Assembly (NCBI RefSeq): GCF_030388245.1
Contig: NZ_CP098361.1
Coordinates: 372,001 to 436,000 of the forward strand
Reading direction: 5' to 3'
DNA: 64,000 nucleotides
Source: Paracoccus sp. TOH
GTDB lineage: Bacteria > Pseudomonadota > Alphaproteobacteria > Rhodobacterales > Rhodobacteraceae
The position numbers and the translations under genes are program-made. Shown here in pieces: positions 8,421-17,357 of the stretch (its first letter is position 1; every line of letters starts with the position of its first letter). Under the pieces are notes generated by a model. That model ran no database searches. It was not told the origin of the DNA and worked only from the letters and a program-made list of their open reading frames with translations.

Positions 8421-8740
8421 CCGGCCCCCGCCCCGCAGCGACCGGAACGCCAGGCCCAGCCAGGCCGCGATCCCCGTCAACCGGCGCAGGATCCGGTCGG
8501 GCGGAGGGTCTGGCTGCTTCGGCATGGCACCTATCCGGGATCGGGGGCGGGACGGCATTTCCGATTGGCCAGCACCCTTTCCTCAAGAAAAGATGAATCC
8601 CGGCCGGCATCGCCACCCTCTCCTCGCTTGACGAGCGGGGCGGCCTCGGCACTATCCTCATCGACAGCGCCGGGCGGGCTGGGGACCAGGGATGTCCCGG
8701 CACGCTCCTGCCCGCGGCGCCGCAACGGAAAGGCAGACCC
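8421..8740. other. Intergenic region before the SPFH gene
   Basis: 320 bases without a convincing gene. A short minus-strand frame starting at 8524 reads MPKQPDPPPDRILRRLTGI but runs into antisense of the DUF2927 gene and looks accidental. The right half holds the promoter candidate at 8628-8658. Confidence 0.5.
8628..8658 (+). promoter_or_regulatory. Candidate promoter for the SPFH-zinc ribbon-kinase operon
   Basis: TTGACG at 8628-8633 is followed 19 bases later by TATCCT at 8653-8658, about 80 bases before the SPFH start. Spacing is one or two bases longer than ideal. Confidence 0.4.
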
Positions 8741-9874
8741 ATGTCCCTGTTCAACATCCTCGGCGGCGAGTTCATCGAGATCATCGAATGGACCGACGAC
8801 ACCCGCGACACCATGGTCTATCGCTACCCGACCGTGGGCAAGGCGATCAAATACGGCGCCAAGCTGACCGTGCGCGAGGGCCAGGCCGCGGTCTTCATCC
8901 ACGAAGGGCAGCTCGCCGACGTGTTCCAGCCCGGCCTCTACATGCTGGAAACCAACAACCTGCCGATCCTGACCCGGCTGCAGCACTGGGACCACGGCTT
9001 CCGCAGCCCCTTCAAGTCCGAGATCTATTTCGTCAACACCACCCGCTTCAACGACCTGAAATGGGGAACGAAAAACCCGGTCATCGCCCGCGACCCCGAA
9101 TTCGGGCCCGTCCGCATCCGCGCCTTCGGCACCTATTCCATGCGCGTGACCGATCCCGGCCGCTTCATGACCGAAATCGTCGGCACCGATGGCGAGTTCA
9201 CCCGCGACGAGATCAGCTTCCAGCTGCGCAACATCATCGTGCAGGAGTTTTCGCGCCTGATCGCCGCCTCGGGCATCCCGGTGCTGGACATGGCGGCGAA
9301 TACCGCCGAGCTGGGCCAGATGGTCGCCAAGGCGATCGGCCCGACGGTGGCCGGCTACGGCCTGACCATTCCGGAATTCTATATCGAGAACATCAGCCTG
9401 CCGGACGAGGTGGAAAGGATGCTCGACAAGCGCACCTCGATGGGCATCGTCGGCGACCTGAACCGCTTCGGCCAATATGCCGCCTCCGAGGCGATGCTGA
9501 ACGCCTCGAACCAGCCCGGCGGCATGGGCGCGGGCATCGGCGCCGGACTGGGCGCCGGACTGGGCGCAGGGCTGGGCGCGGCGATGGCGCAGCGCGGCCC
9601 CTGGGGCGCCCTGCCGCAGCAGCAGCAGGCCCCGCAAAGCCCGCCGCCGCTGCATCCCGAAACCGTCTGGCACATCGCCGTGAACGGCCAGGCCGACGGC
9701 CCCTATGGCCGCGCCCATCTCGGCCGCCTCGTGCGCGAGGGCGGCTTCACCCGCGAGACGCTGGTCTGGACCCCCGGACAGGACGGCTGGAAACCGGCGG
9801 ACGAGGTGGCGGAACTCGCCCAGCTCTTCACCGTCGCGCCGCCGCCGCCGCCGCCGGTCCCGAAGGCGGGGTAA
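8741..9874 (+). CDS. SPFH-domain protein with C-terminal GYF_2 domain (YdjI-like)
   Basis: 377 residues. Residues 1-245 form an SPFH/virion-core-like domain (MSLFNILGGEFIEIIEW, then FIHEGQLADVFQPGLYMLET). Residues 260-281 are a Gly-Ala repeat (GAGIGAGLGAGLGAGLGA). Residues 308-364 look like a GYF_2 domain (VWHIAVNGQADGPYGRAHLG), and a polyproline tail ends the protein. SPFH proteins scaffold membrane microdomains; B. subtilis YdjI, a relative, is encoded next to PspA and zinc-ribbon membrane proteins. Here the zinc-ribbon partner starts nine bases downstream, so the module appears conserved without PspA. A role in membrane stress is inferred. Confidence 0.88.
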   Translation: MSLFNILGGEFIEIIEWTDDTRDTMVYRYPTVGKAIKYGAKLTVREGQAAVFIHEGQLADVFQPGLYMLETNNLPILTRLQHWDHGFRSPFKSEIYFVNTTRFNDLKWGTKNPVIARDPEFGPVRIRAFGTYSMRVTDPGRFMTEIVGTDGEFTRDEISFQLRNIIVQEFSRLIAASGIPVLDMAANTAELGQMVAKAIGPTVAGYGLTIPEFYIENISLPDEVERMLDKRTSMGIVGDLNRFGQYAASEAMLNASNQPGGMGAGIGAGLGAGLGAGLGAAMAQRGPWGALPQQQQAPQSPPPLHPETVWHIAVNGQADGPYGRAHLGRLVREGGFTRETLVWTPGQDGWKPADEVAELAQLFTVAPPPPPPVPKAG

Positions 9875-9883
9875 GCGGCCGGA

Positions 9884-11170
9884 ATGCCGACGCCGCCCTC
9901 GGAATACCGCTATCCTTGCGAGAATTGCGGCGCCAGCCTGGAATTCTCGCCGGGCCAGCAAAGCCTGGTCTGCCCCTATTGCGGGCATGAAAGCCGGATC
10001 GGCCCCGGCCCCGCCCGCGCGCCCTCCCGCCAGGCCCGGCAGGGACCGTGGGGCGAAAGCGCCATCCTGCTCGACCCGGCGACGGGGCGGGCGCTGCAAT
10101 GGGACGGCGGCCACAAGGCGCCAGGCCTGCGCGAATTGCCGCTGGAGCACGGGCTGTCGCTGGACCGGCACAGCGACCTGACCGAAACGGTGCGCACGCT
10201 CTCCTGCCCGAATTGCGGCGCCAAGGTCGAGATCACCAGCGACCGCCACGCCTCGGCCTGCCCGTTCTGCGCCACCGCCGTGGTCACCGACACCGGCACC
10301 AGCCGCCACCTCAAGCCGCAGGGCGTGCTGCCCTTCGTCATCACCGAGGCGCAGGCCAAGACCGCGCTCGAGGACTGGCTGCGCGGGCTCTGGTTCGCGC
10401 CTTCGGGCCTGACCGCCTATGCGCGGCGCGGCAAAAGGATGAGCGGGGTCTATTCGCCGTTCTGGACCTTCGACGCCGACACCGCCTCGCGCTACAGCGG
10501 CGCGCGCGGCGACTGGTATTACGAGACGGTCTACGTCACGCAGATGGTGGACGGCCGCCAGCAGCGGGTGGCCCAGCAGGTGCGCAGGACGCGCTGGACC
10601 CCGGCCTCGGGCCAGGTGGCGCGGAACTTCGACGACGTGCTGGTGCTGGCCTCCAGCGCGCTGCCGCGCCGCATCACCGACGCGCTAACGCCCTGGGATC
10701 TGTCGCACCTGGTGCCCTACCGGCCCGAATACCTGGCCGGTTTCCTGGCCGAGGGCTACACGATCCCGCTCGGCTCGGGCCATGACATCGCCCGGCAGGA
10801 AATGGCCGGCGTCATCGCCATGGACGTGCGCCACGCCATCGGCGGCGACGAACAGCGCATCACCGGCATCGAGACCCGGCACAGCGACGAGACCTTCAAG
10901 CATATCCTGCTGCCGGTCTGGACCGCCGCCTATCGCTACAACGGCCAGAGCTACCGTTTCGTGGTCAACGGTCAGTCCGGCCGCGTGCAGGGCGAACGGC
11001 CCTGGTCGGCCTGGAAGATAGGCTTCGCGCTGCTGCTGGCGCTGGCGCTGCTGCTGGCGCTGCTCTGGCTGAACGAACGCGGCGGCTTCGTCCGCATCGG
11101 CGCCGCCGACCTCACGCCGGATATTTCCATCGGCGGCAGTTACCGCTATCAGGAGACGGGAGCGGACTGA
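9884..11170 (+). CDS. Double zinc-ribbon, single-span membrane protein (YdjG/YdjH-like)
   Basis: 428 residues. Two zinc ribbons are visible: Cys12/Cys15/Cys30/Cys33 (CENCG and CPYCG) and Cys108/Cys111/Cys126/Cys129 (CPNCG and CPFCA). A long beta-rich central region follows, then one hydrophobic helix at about 376-396 (FALLLALALLLALLWL) near the C-terminus. Such proteins are often mislabelled as PriA-like helicases because of the ribbons; no helicase motif is present. It follows the SPFH gene by nine bases, matching the SPFH/zinc-ribbon pairing in Firmicutes ydj operons. It probably works with the SPFH protein at the inner membrane. Molecular function unknown. Confidence 0.85.
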   Translation: MPTPPSEYRYPCENCGASLEFSPGQQSLVCPYCGHESRIGPGPARAPSRQARQGPWGESAILLDPATGRALQWDGGHKAPGLRELPLEHGLSLDRHSDLTETVRTLSCPNCGAKVEITSDRHASACPFCATAVVTDTGTSRHLKPQGVLPFVITEAQAKTALEDWLRGLWFAPSGLTAYARRGKRMSGVYSPFWTFDADTASRYSGARGDWYYETVYVTQMVDGRQQRVAQQVRRTRWTPASGQVARNFDDVLVLASSALPRRITDALTPWDLSHLVPYRPEYLAGFLAEGYTIPLGSGHDIARQEMAGVIAMDVRHAIGGDEQRITGIETRHSDETFKHILLPVWTAAYRYNGQSYRFVVNGQSGRVQGERPWSAWKIGFALLLALALLLALLWLNERGGFVRIGAADLTPDISIGGSYRYQETGAD

Positions 11171-11188
11171 CGAAGGAAGGGAGAGGCT

Positions 11189-12109
11189 ATGATCCTTTGC
11201 GCCGGGGAATCGCTGATCGACATGGTGCCCGAGGGCGCCCTTTACCGGCCGCTGCCCGGCGGCTCGGTCTATAACACCGCCATCGCGCTTGGCCGCATGG
11301 GCGCGCGGGCCGGCTATCTCTGGCCGATTTCGCGCGATACCTTCGGCGAGATGCTGCTGCGCCCGCTGGCCGAGGCGGGGGTGGATACCGGCCTCTGCCC
11401 GCGCAGCGACCGGCTGACCACACTGGCCTTCGTCACCCTGACCGGGGGCGAGGCGCGCTATGCCTTCTACGACGAGGGCTCGGCCGGCCGGATGCTGGCG
11501 CCCGAGGATCTGCCCGAGATCCCCGACGCGGTCACGGCCCTGTTCATCGGCGGCATCAGCCTGGTCCCCGACCCTTGCGGCGCCGCCGTCGAGGCCTTGG
11601 TCGAGCGCGTTCGCCACCGCATCCCGGTCATGCTGGACCCCAACATCCGCCCCTTCTTCATCGCCGACGAGACGGCCTATCGCGCCCGGCTCGACCGGCT
11701 TTTCGGGATGGTCGACCTGGTCAAGCTCTCGGGCGACGACCTCGACTGGCTGATGCCGGGCAAGACCTTCGAGCAAGCCGCCGCCGCGATCCTCGACCGC
11801 GGACCGCGGGTGGTCTTCCAGACCGGCGGCTCCACCGGTGCCCGGGCGCATTGGTCGGGCGAACCGCTGGCCGCCCCGGCGATGCAAGTCGAGGTCGCCG
11901 ACACCATCGGCGCCGGCGACACCTTCAACGCCGGGGTGTTGGCCGCGCTCGACCGCGCCGGGGTGCTCTCGCGCAAGGGGCTGGACGCGCTGACCGCCGG
12001 CGCCATCGCCGCCGCGCTGGCGCTCGGCACCCGCGCGGCGGCGATCACCGTCTCGCGCCCCGGCGCCAACCCGCCCTGGGCAGGCGAACTCGCCGCCCTG
12101 CCGGCCTGA
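11189..12109 (+). CDS. PfkB-family sugar kinase, probable fructokinase
   Basis: 306 residues. It has the ribokinase/PfkB fold: an early glycine motif (LPGGSVYNTAIALGRMG) and the signature DTIGAGDTFNAG at 238-249, with Asp244 as the catalytic base. ATP-dependent phosphorylation of a hexose, probably fructose, is likely from similarity to fructokinases; the substrate cannot be fixed from sequence. GAAGGGAGAGG precedes the ATG, 18 bases after the zinc-ribbon gene, so it is probably in the same transcript although functionally unrelated at first sight. It converges on hflX across a repeat-bearing gap. Confidence 0.88.
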   Translation: MILCAGESLIDMVPEGALYRPLPGGSVYNTAIALGRMGARAGYLWPISRDTFGEMLLRPLAEAGVDTGLCPRSDRLTTLAFVTLTGGEARYAFYDEGSAGRMLAPEDLPEIPDAVTALFIGGISLVPDPCGAAVEALVERVRHRIPVMLDPNIRPFFIADETAYRARLDRLFGMVDLVKLSGDDLDWLMPGKTFEQAAAAILDRGPRVVFQTGGSTGARAHWSGEPLAAPAMQVEVADTIGAGDTFNAGVLAALDRAGVLSRKGLDALTAGAIAAALALGTRAAAITVSRPGANPPWAGELAALPA

Positions 12110-12212
12110 CGCCCCCCGGGCGGAAAACCCGCCCCGGCCGCCCGGCGCGACACGGGTGTCCGGGGAACAGCGAAGCCGCCATGGCCCGGAACAGACCGTC
12201 AGGAAGAGATTC

Positions 12213-12364
12213 GGGTATTTGGAAAACGGTGAAAGCGAAAAGGCCGCGCCCTGCGGACCGGACCGGCTGCCGCCGTCTCCCAATGCTCAGATCGCGGCCG
12301 CTCAACCGGAATCGACCGCGCCCGACTCTCGGGACCGCGGCTTTTCACCGTTTTCCAAATACCC
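12213..12364. repeat. 152-bp element bounded by perfect 22-bp inverted repeats
   Basis: Left end 12213-12234 begins GGGTATTTGGAAAACGGTGA and right end 12343-12364 is its exact reverse complement; 108 bases lie between. No open frame inside. It sits between the convergent sugar kinase and hflX. A second element with the same ends lies at 17141-17326, and single ends occur at 1541-1565. The structure fits a MITE-like or REP-like repeat, or a bidirectional terminator carried by it. Confidence 0.85.
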
Positions 12365-12397
12365 CTGCCACCCGCGGGACCCGCGGGACCGGCCCGG

Positions 12398-13705
12398 TCA
12401 AAGCGCCTCGAAGGTTGCCTTTTGCCGTTCCGTCCAGCGCAGGCGCAGATGCACGCCGTCCTCGGCCGACTCCTCGGCCACCACCACGCCGCGCTCGTGC
12501 AGCCAGGCCCGGCGGCGGCCGTCGGAATGCGGCAGCAGCAGTTCGGCATCAAGGCGCGGTTCGTCCAGCGCCTCGGCCAGGCGTTCCTCGATGGCGGCCA
12601 GCAGCGCGTCCACCCCCTCGCCGGACAGGGCCGAGATCGTCTGGACGCCGGCGGTGCGGGCATCGGTACGCTGCAGCGCCGCGCGGGTTTCGGGCGAAAG
12701 CGCGTCGATCTTGTTCCAGACCTCGATCAGCGGCACGTCTTCCTCGACGCCCAGCGAATCGAGGATCTCGCCCACGTCGCCGGCCTGCTCCTCGGTTTCG
12801 GGGTGGCTGATGTCGCGCACATGCAGGATCAGGTCGGCGGCCAGCACTTCTTCCAGCGTGGCGCGGAAGGCGGCGACCAGTTCATGCGGCAGGTCGCTGA
12901 TGAAGCCCACCGTGTCCGACAGGATCACCCGCCGGCCGCCCGGCAGCAGAATCTGCCGCATGGTCGGATCCAGCGTGGCGAAAAGCTGGTCCTGCGCCAG
13001 CACCTCGGCCCCGGTCAGCCGGTTGAACAGCGTGGATTTCCCGGCATTGGTGTAACCCACCAGCGCCACGATCGGATAGGGCACCTTGGCGCGCGCCTTG
13101 CGGTGCAGTTCGCGGGTCTTGACCACCCGCCCAAGCTGCCGGCGCAGGCGGATCACCTGCTCGTCGATGGCGCGGCGGTCGGCCTCGATCTGCGTCTCGC
13201 CCGGACCGCCGACGAAGCCCAACCCGCCGCGCTGGCGTTCCAGGTGGGTCCAGGCCCGGACCAGCCGGGTGCGCTGATAGGCCAGCGCCGCCAGCTCGAC
13301 CTGCAGCACCCCCTCGCGGGTCTGCGCCCGGTCGGCGAAGATCTCGAGGATCAGCCCGGTGCGGTCGAGGATCTTGACGCCCCAGTCCTTTTCCAGGTTG
13401 CGCTGCTGCACCGGCGTCACCGGCCCGTCGATCAGCACCAGCTCCGCCCCCTCGCCCTCGGCGGCGGCCTGCAGGTGCTGGCCGATCTCCTCGCGCTTGC
13501 CCTTGGAGAACAGCATGCCCGGATCGGGATTGCGCAGCCGCGCCACCTCGGCGCCGGTCACCTCGATGGCGGGCAGGGCATGGGCCAGCGCCACGGCCTC
13601 CTCCAGCGCCAGCTCGGGCGAGCGGCGGGTGCGCGAATTGCCCAGATCGGGATGGATCACATAGGCGCGGGTCGGCCGCTCGCGGGTTTCCGAGGGTTCG
13701 GCCAA
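12398..13705 (-). CDS. hflX: Ribosome-associated GTPase HflX
   Basis: 435 residues. HflX binds 50S/70S ribosomes and helps split stalled ribosomes under stress. The N-terminal HflX domain contains LERQRGGLGFVGGPGETQIE, and the G domain carries G1 GYTNAGKST at 217-225, the G3 DTVGF motif and NKID for G4. The apparent start is a TTG directly after the hfq stop (TGATTG). Codons before RAYVIHPDLG could be non-native, but no ATG nearby fits better. Cotranscription with hfq is the standard arrangement. Confidence 0.95.
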   Translation of the reverse strand: MAEPSETRERPTRAYVIHPDLGNSRTRRSPELALEEAVALAHALPAIEVTGAEVARLRNPDPGMLFSKGKREEIGQHLQAAAEGEGAELVLIDGPVTPVQQRNLEKDWGVKILDRTGLILEIFADRAQTREGVLQVELAALAYQRTRLVRAWTHLERQRGGLGFVGGPGETQIEADRRAIDEQVIRLRRQLGRVVKTRELHRKARAKVPYPIVALVGYTNAGKSTLFNRLTGAEVLAQDQLFATLDPTMRQILLPGGRRVILSDTVGFISDLPHELVAAFRATLEEVLAADLILHVRDISHPETEEQAGDVGEILDSLGVEEDVPLIEVWNKIDALSPETRAALQRTDARTAGVQTISALSGEGVDALLAAIEERLAEALDEPRLDAELLLPHSDGRRRAWLHERGVVVAEESAEDGVHLRLRWTERQKATFEAL

Positions 13706-13939
13706 TCAGTCCTCACCCTCATAAAGGCTGATCGGCTGCCCCGGCATGATGGTCGAGATGGCGTGCTTGTAGACCAGCTGCGACTGACCGTCACGGCGCA
13801 GCAGCACGCAGAAATTGTCGAACCAGGTGATGACACCCTGCAGTTTCACACCATTGATAAGAAAAATCGTCACCGGAACCTTGCCCTTGCGGACATGGTT
13901 CAGAAAAGCGTCCTGGAGGTTCTGTTTGTCGCCGGCCAT
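13706..13939 (-). CDS. hfq: RNA chaperone Hfq
   Basis: 77 residues forming the Sm-like hexamer that pairs small RNAs with messages. Sm1 is [21 protein letters not shown] and Sm2 contains the YKHAISTI segment, the Hfq YKHA signature. The ATG at 13939 ([10 protein letters not shown]) has AAGGTG seven bases upstream; an ATG at 13972 would add 11 residues that the family lacks. The C-terminal tail is very short, as in other alphaproteobacteria. hflX starts immediately after. Confidence 0.97.
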
Positions 13940-13972
13940 TCGATGCACCTTGTTCTTATCGCTGGTTTTCAA

Positions 13973-14001
13973 GACTTAGGCGAGCGGGCAGCGGCTTGCA
14001 A
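13973..14001 (-). promoter_or_regulatory. Candidate hfq promoter
   Basis: On the minus strand TTGCAA (13996-14001) and TAAGTC (13973-13978) are separated by exactly 17 bases and lie about 35 bases before the hfq ATG. Confidence 0.45.
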
Positions 14002-14015
14002 GCATGTGATCGGCG

Positions 14016-15638
14016 CTAACGGCGCCAGTATTCCGGTGAAAACAACGCCAGGATGGCCAGGGTCTCGACCCGGCCGACCACCATCGCCGCCGCCAGCACC
14101 GCCTTGGTCAGCGCCGGCAGGCCGGCCCAGCCCTCCCACGGGGCGCCGGCCATGCCGGCCGAGCCCTGGAAGCTGGGGGTCAGCGGAATCGCCCCGGCCA
14201 GCGGCCCGGTATTGGTCAGCGCCGCGATGGACAGAATCGTCGCCGAATCGAATTCGATCCGCTGCAACGAGATCAGCATGACCGTCACCGCGATCGAACT
14301 GGCGAACAGCATGAAGAAGATGAAGGCGAGATAGGCGCCCTCGCGGCGCAGCCGCCGCGCCATCAGCCCGCCGCCGCCGACCGAGCTGGGATGCACGATC
14401 TTGTCCAGCTCGCGCTCGGCATGGCGGGCCAGCGCATAGACCCGCAACAGCTTCACCCCGCCGGCGGTGGTGGCGACGCCGCCGCCCATCAGCGCCAGCC
14501 CGGCCAGCATCAGCCCGGGAGAGCTGAGCCCCGACCAGTTGCGCGCGCCCTGCCATTCGACCGAGTTCCAGCCGGTGGTGGTCAGGTAGCTGAGGCCGTT
14601 GAAGATCCCGCCCCAGGCGGCCGAGGCGGCGCTGTCCAGCGTGTCCAGCACCCCCTGGGCGCCGGTGGGCGAGACGCCGATGGCGCCGGCGAAATGCCGC
14701 AGGAACAGCATGGCCGAGACCAGCAGCACCACGCCCGCCGCCATGCGCAGCTCGGGATCGCCGGTCCAGCTTTCGCTGGTGTTCAGCTCGCCGCCGCCGG
14801 GCCAGAAACGCCGCGACAGGGCCGGGACCAGGAACAGGAAGATCACCGCCTCGCCGGCGATGCCGCTGCCCTGCCCGGCCGGACCGCCCACCGGGCTGAT
14901 GCCGCTGGTCGACAGCGTGCCCATGGCGCGGGTCAGCGCCACCAGCCCGTTCTCGCCCAGCATCAGCAGGATCGTCCACATCAGCAGCGTCAGCCCGGCA
15001 TAGGGCGGGAACACCGCCCGCGCCGCCCGCATCACCCGATGCACCGGATCGACCAGTTCGGTCTGGAAGGCCGGGGTGGAGAGGTGGGTGACCACCGCGA
15101 CGCTCTCGGCCGAGCGCGGCAGCCGCTCGAAGCGCTCGCTGCGGCCATAGGGCGAGGACAGAATCTCGAACCCGCCGACCCGCAGCGGCGCCAGCAGGGC
15201 GATGGCCGCGACCAGCATGAACAGCCCGCCCAGCCAGCCGACCACGGCGCGCCACAGATGCAGCGGCGCCGGCAGCAGGTCGGCGGCATAAAGCGTGGCG
15301 CCGGTGGTGGTCAGGCAGGAAATCATCTCCCACCAGGCGTTGAAGAAGCCGGTATCGGGCAGGGAAATGGCAAAGGGCACCGCCAGCATGGCGGGCAGCA
15401 GCAGCATGGTGCCCAGCATGGTCAGCAGCACGCTGCGCGCCCGCGGCCCCTCGGGTTCCTCGGCGGTGGCCAGGCCCAGGATCGCGGCCAGAAGGACGAA
15501 AAGCCCGGCGCAGCCCAGGAAGATCGCGCCGATCTTGTGGCTGTCGATGGCATGGGCGTAAAGCCCCGGCACCACCATGGCCGCGCCGCCGATCCCGGCC
15601 AGGATCACCATCAGGGGCAGTCGCAGAAGCAGCCGCAT
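14016..15638 (-). CDS. trkH: Trk-type potassium transporter membrane subunit
   Basis: 540 residues with about ten to twelve hydrophobic segments. The K+-selectivity-filter-like loops are recognisable: CLTTTGATLYA, SGISPVGG, YLTTTGWNSVEW and ALTNTGPLAGA. TrkH imports K+ across the inner membrane under control of the RCK protein TrkA, encoded eight bases upstream (15647). The C-terminal part is somewhat longer than E. coli TrkH. The hfq promoter lies just past its 3' end. Gene order trkA-trkH-hfq is typical of the order. Confidence 0.93.
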   Translation of the reverse strand: MRLLLRLPLMVILAGIGGAAMVVPGLYAHAIDSHKIGAIFLGCAGLFVLLAAILGLATAEEPEGPRARSVLLTMLGTMLLLPAMLAVPFAISLPDTGFFNAWWEMISCLTTTGATLYAADLLPAPLHLWRAVVGWLGGLFMLVAAIALLAPLRVGGFEILSSPYGRSERFERLPRSAESVAVVTHLSTPAFQTELVDPVHRVMRAARAVFPPYAGLTLLMWTILLMLGENGLVALTRAMGTLSTSGISPVGGPAGQGSGIAGEAVIFLFLVPALSRRFWPGGGELNTSESWTGDPELRMAAGVVLLVSAMLFLRHFAGAIGVSPTGAQGVLDTLDSAASAAWGGIFNGLSYLTTTGWNSVEWQGARNWSGLSSPGLMLAGLALMGGGVATTAGGVKLLRVYALARHAERELDKIVHPSSVGGGGLMARRLRREGAYLAFIFFMLFASSIAVTVMLISLQRIEFDSATILSIAALTNTGPLAGAIPLTPSFQGSAGMAGAPWEGWAGLPALTKAVLAAAMVVGRVETLAILALFSPEYWRR

Positions 15639-15646
15639 CCCGGGCC

Positions 15647-17023
15647 TCAGAAGAAGTCGATCGAGACCTGCAGCAGGCGCTCGACCTCGGGAATGTCGGA
15701 GGCAAGGGCGAAGATCACCACGATATCGCCCTCTTCGATGCGCAGGTCGCCGGTGGGCTTGACCACCCGGTCGCCCTTCTGCACCGCGCCCATCAGCGCG
15801 CCTTCGGGAAATTCGATGTCGCGCACCGCCCGGCCCGAGATCGGCGAGGTCGAGAGCACCTGCGCCTCGATCACCTCGGCCTCGGCATCGCCGATGGAAT
15901 AGATGTCGCGCACCCGGCCGTGCCGGATATGGCGCAGGATGGTGGACACGGTGCTGGCGCGCGGGTTGATGAAGGCGTCGATGTCCAGGGGTTCCATCAG
16001 CGACATCAGCGTCGGGTCGTTGACCAGCGAGATCGCCAGCTTGGCGCCGGCCTGCTTGGCACGCACCGCGGCCAGAATATTGGTCTTGTCGTCGTCGGTG
16101 ATCGCCAGCACCGCATCGGCACGCGGCACCGCCGCCTCCTCCAGCAGCTCGGCGGAAAGCCCGTCGCCATTCAGCACGATGGTGCGGTTCAGCGCGTCGG
16201 CCGCGTCCTCGGCCCGGCCGCGGCTGCGCTCGATCAGCTTGACGCGCACCCGCTCGGGCCGCGCCTCCAGCGATTGCGCGACGGCAAGGCCGACATTGCC
16301 GGCGCCGATGATGACGACGCTTTCCTGCTTGGCCATGGGCTTGCCGAAGATCTCCAGCGTGCGCGGCACGTCCTCGCTCAGGGTGAAGACATAGATCTGG
16401 TCGCCCTCGAACAACTGGTCCCCCGGCTCGGGCGCGAACAGCCGGCCGCCGCGCCGCACGCCGGTGACGATGGCGCTGAGGCTGGTGAACATCTCGTTCA
16501 ATTGCCGCAGCGGCGTGTTCAGCACCGGGCTGTCGGGATCCAGCAGGATGCCCAGCAGGTGCAGCCGCCCGTCGAGAAAGGTCTCGGCATCGAAGGTCGA
16601 GGGCGCCGAAAGCCGTTGCAGGGCCGCCCGCGCCACCTCGCGCTCGGGGCTGATGACCACGTCGATGGGCAGATGGTCGGTGCGGTAGAGATCGGACCAG
16701 ATCGCGTCGAGATAGGCCGAGCTGCGCAGCCGCGCGATCTTCCGCGGCACCTGGAAGACGGAATGCGCCACCTGGCAGGTGACCATGTTCACCTCGTCCG
16801 AATGGGTGGCGGCGATGATCAGATCGGCATCGCGGGCGCCGGCGCGGTCCAGCACGTCGGGATGGCTGGCAAAACCGGTGACGCCCTGCACGTCCAGCGC
16901 ATCGGTGGCGCGGCGGATCAGCTCGGCATTGGTGTCGATGATGGTGACATCGTTGCGCTCGCCCGCCAGATGGCGCGCGATGTGCCAGCCGACCTGCCCC
17001 GCCCCGCAGATGATGATCTTCAT
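15647..17023 (-). CDS. trkA: Trk system NAD-binding regulatory subunit
   Basis: 458 residues with two RCK units. The first starts MKIIICGAGQVGWHIARHL and the second contains VVIIGAGNVGLAVAQ; each is followed by a TrkA_C domain. It binds nucleotide on the cytoplasmic face and gates TrkH. The gene ends eight bases before trkH. Upstream lies a 334-base gap filled largely by an inverted-repeat element, so trkA probably has its own promoter rather than reading through from ntrX. Confidence 0.96.
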   Translation of the reverse strand: MKIIICGAGQVGWHIARHLAGERNDVTIIDTNAELIRRATDALDVQGVTGFASHPDVLDRAGARDADLIIAATHSDEVNMVTCQVAHSVFQVPRKIARLRSSAYLDAIWSDLYRTDHLPIDVVISPEREVARAALQRLSAPSTFDAETFLDGRLHLLGILLDPDSPVLNTPLRQLNEMFTSLSAIVTGVRRGGRLFAPEPGDQLFEGDQIYVFTLSEDVPRTLEIFGKPMAKQESVVIIGAGNVGLAVAQSLEARPERVRVKLIERSRGRAEDAADALNRTIVLNGDGLSAELLEEAAVPRADAVLAITDDDKTNILAAVRAKQAGAKLAISLVNDPTLMSLMEPLDIDAFINPRASTVSTILRHIRHGRVRDIYSIGDAEAEVIEAQVLSTSPISGRAVRDIEFPEGALMGAVQKGDRVVKPTGDLRIEEGDIVVIFALASDIPEVERLLQVSIDFF

Positions 17024-17140
17024 TCCGGCCCCGGTTGATGCCCTTCGTGAAGCGCGATCCTAACGCGCGCCGCGCGTGGCGGATACAGCGAAAACGCCGC
17101 GGCCTGATCGGCGGTCACCCTGCGCGCTTCGCCGTCGCCA

Positions 17141-17326
17141 GGGTATTTGGAAAACGGTGAAGGGCGGAGGCGGCGCCCCGGACAACCGGGAACCCCCGGG
17201 CATTCCAGGGCGGTCCGGGGCGCTTTCACCGTTTGCGGTCATCGGCTCCCCAGCCTGTCCCGCGCAACCTGAATACCCCGGTGAAGTTAAGAAAAGCCTA
17301 ACGCTTTCACCGTTTTCCAAATACCC
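17141..17326. repeat. 186-bp element bounded by perfect 21-bp inverted repeats, with a broken internal end
   Basis: Left end 17141-17161 starts GGGTATTTGGAAAACGGTGA; right end 17306-17326 is the exact reverse complement. Inside, CGCTTTCACCGTTT (17221-17234) and AATACCCCG (17272-17280) look like a right end split by about 37 bases. Together with flanking spacer it fills the ntrX-trkA gap (17024-17357), where I see no gene. Confidence 0.82.
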
Positions 17327-17357
17327 CGGCGACCGCGCCGCAAACGCGGCGGCACCG

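Noticed and set aside
8421..8524. Short minus-strand frame MPKQPDPPPDRILRRLTGI
   Set aside because: No ribosome site or ending of its own; it continues into antisense of the DUF2927 gene.
13940..13972. Longer Hfq start at 13972
   Set aside because: Adds 11 residues not seen in Hfq and leaves the good ribosome site AAGGTG unused.
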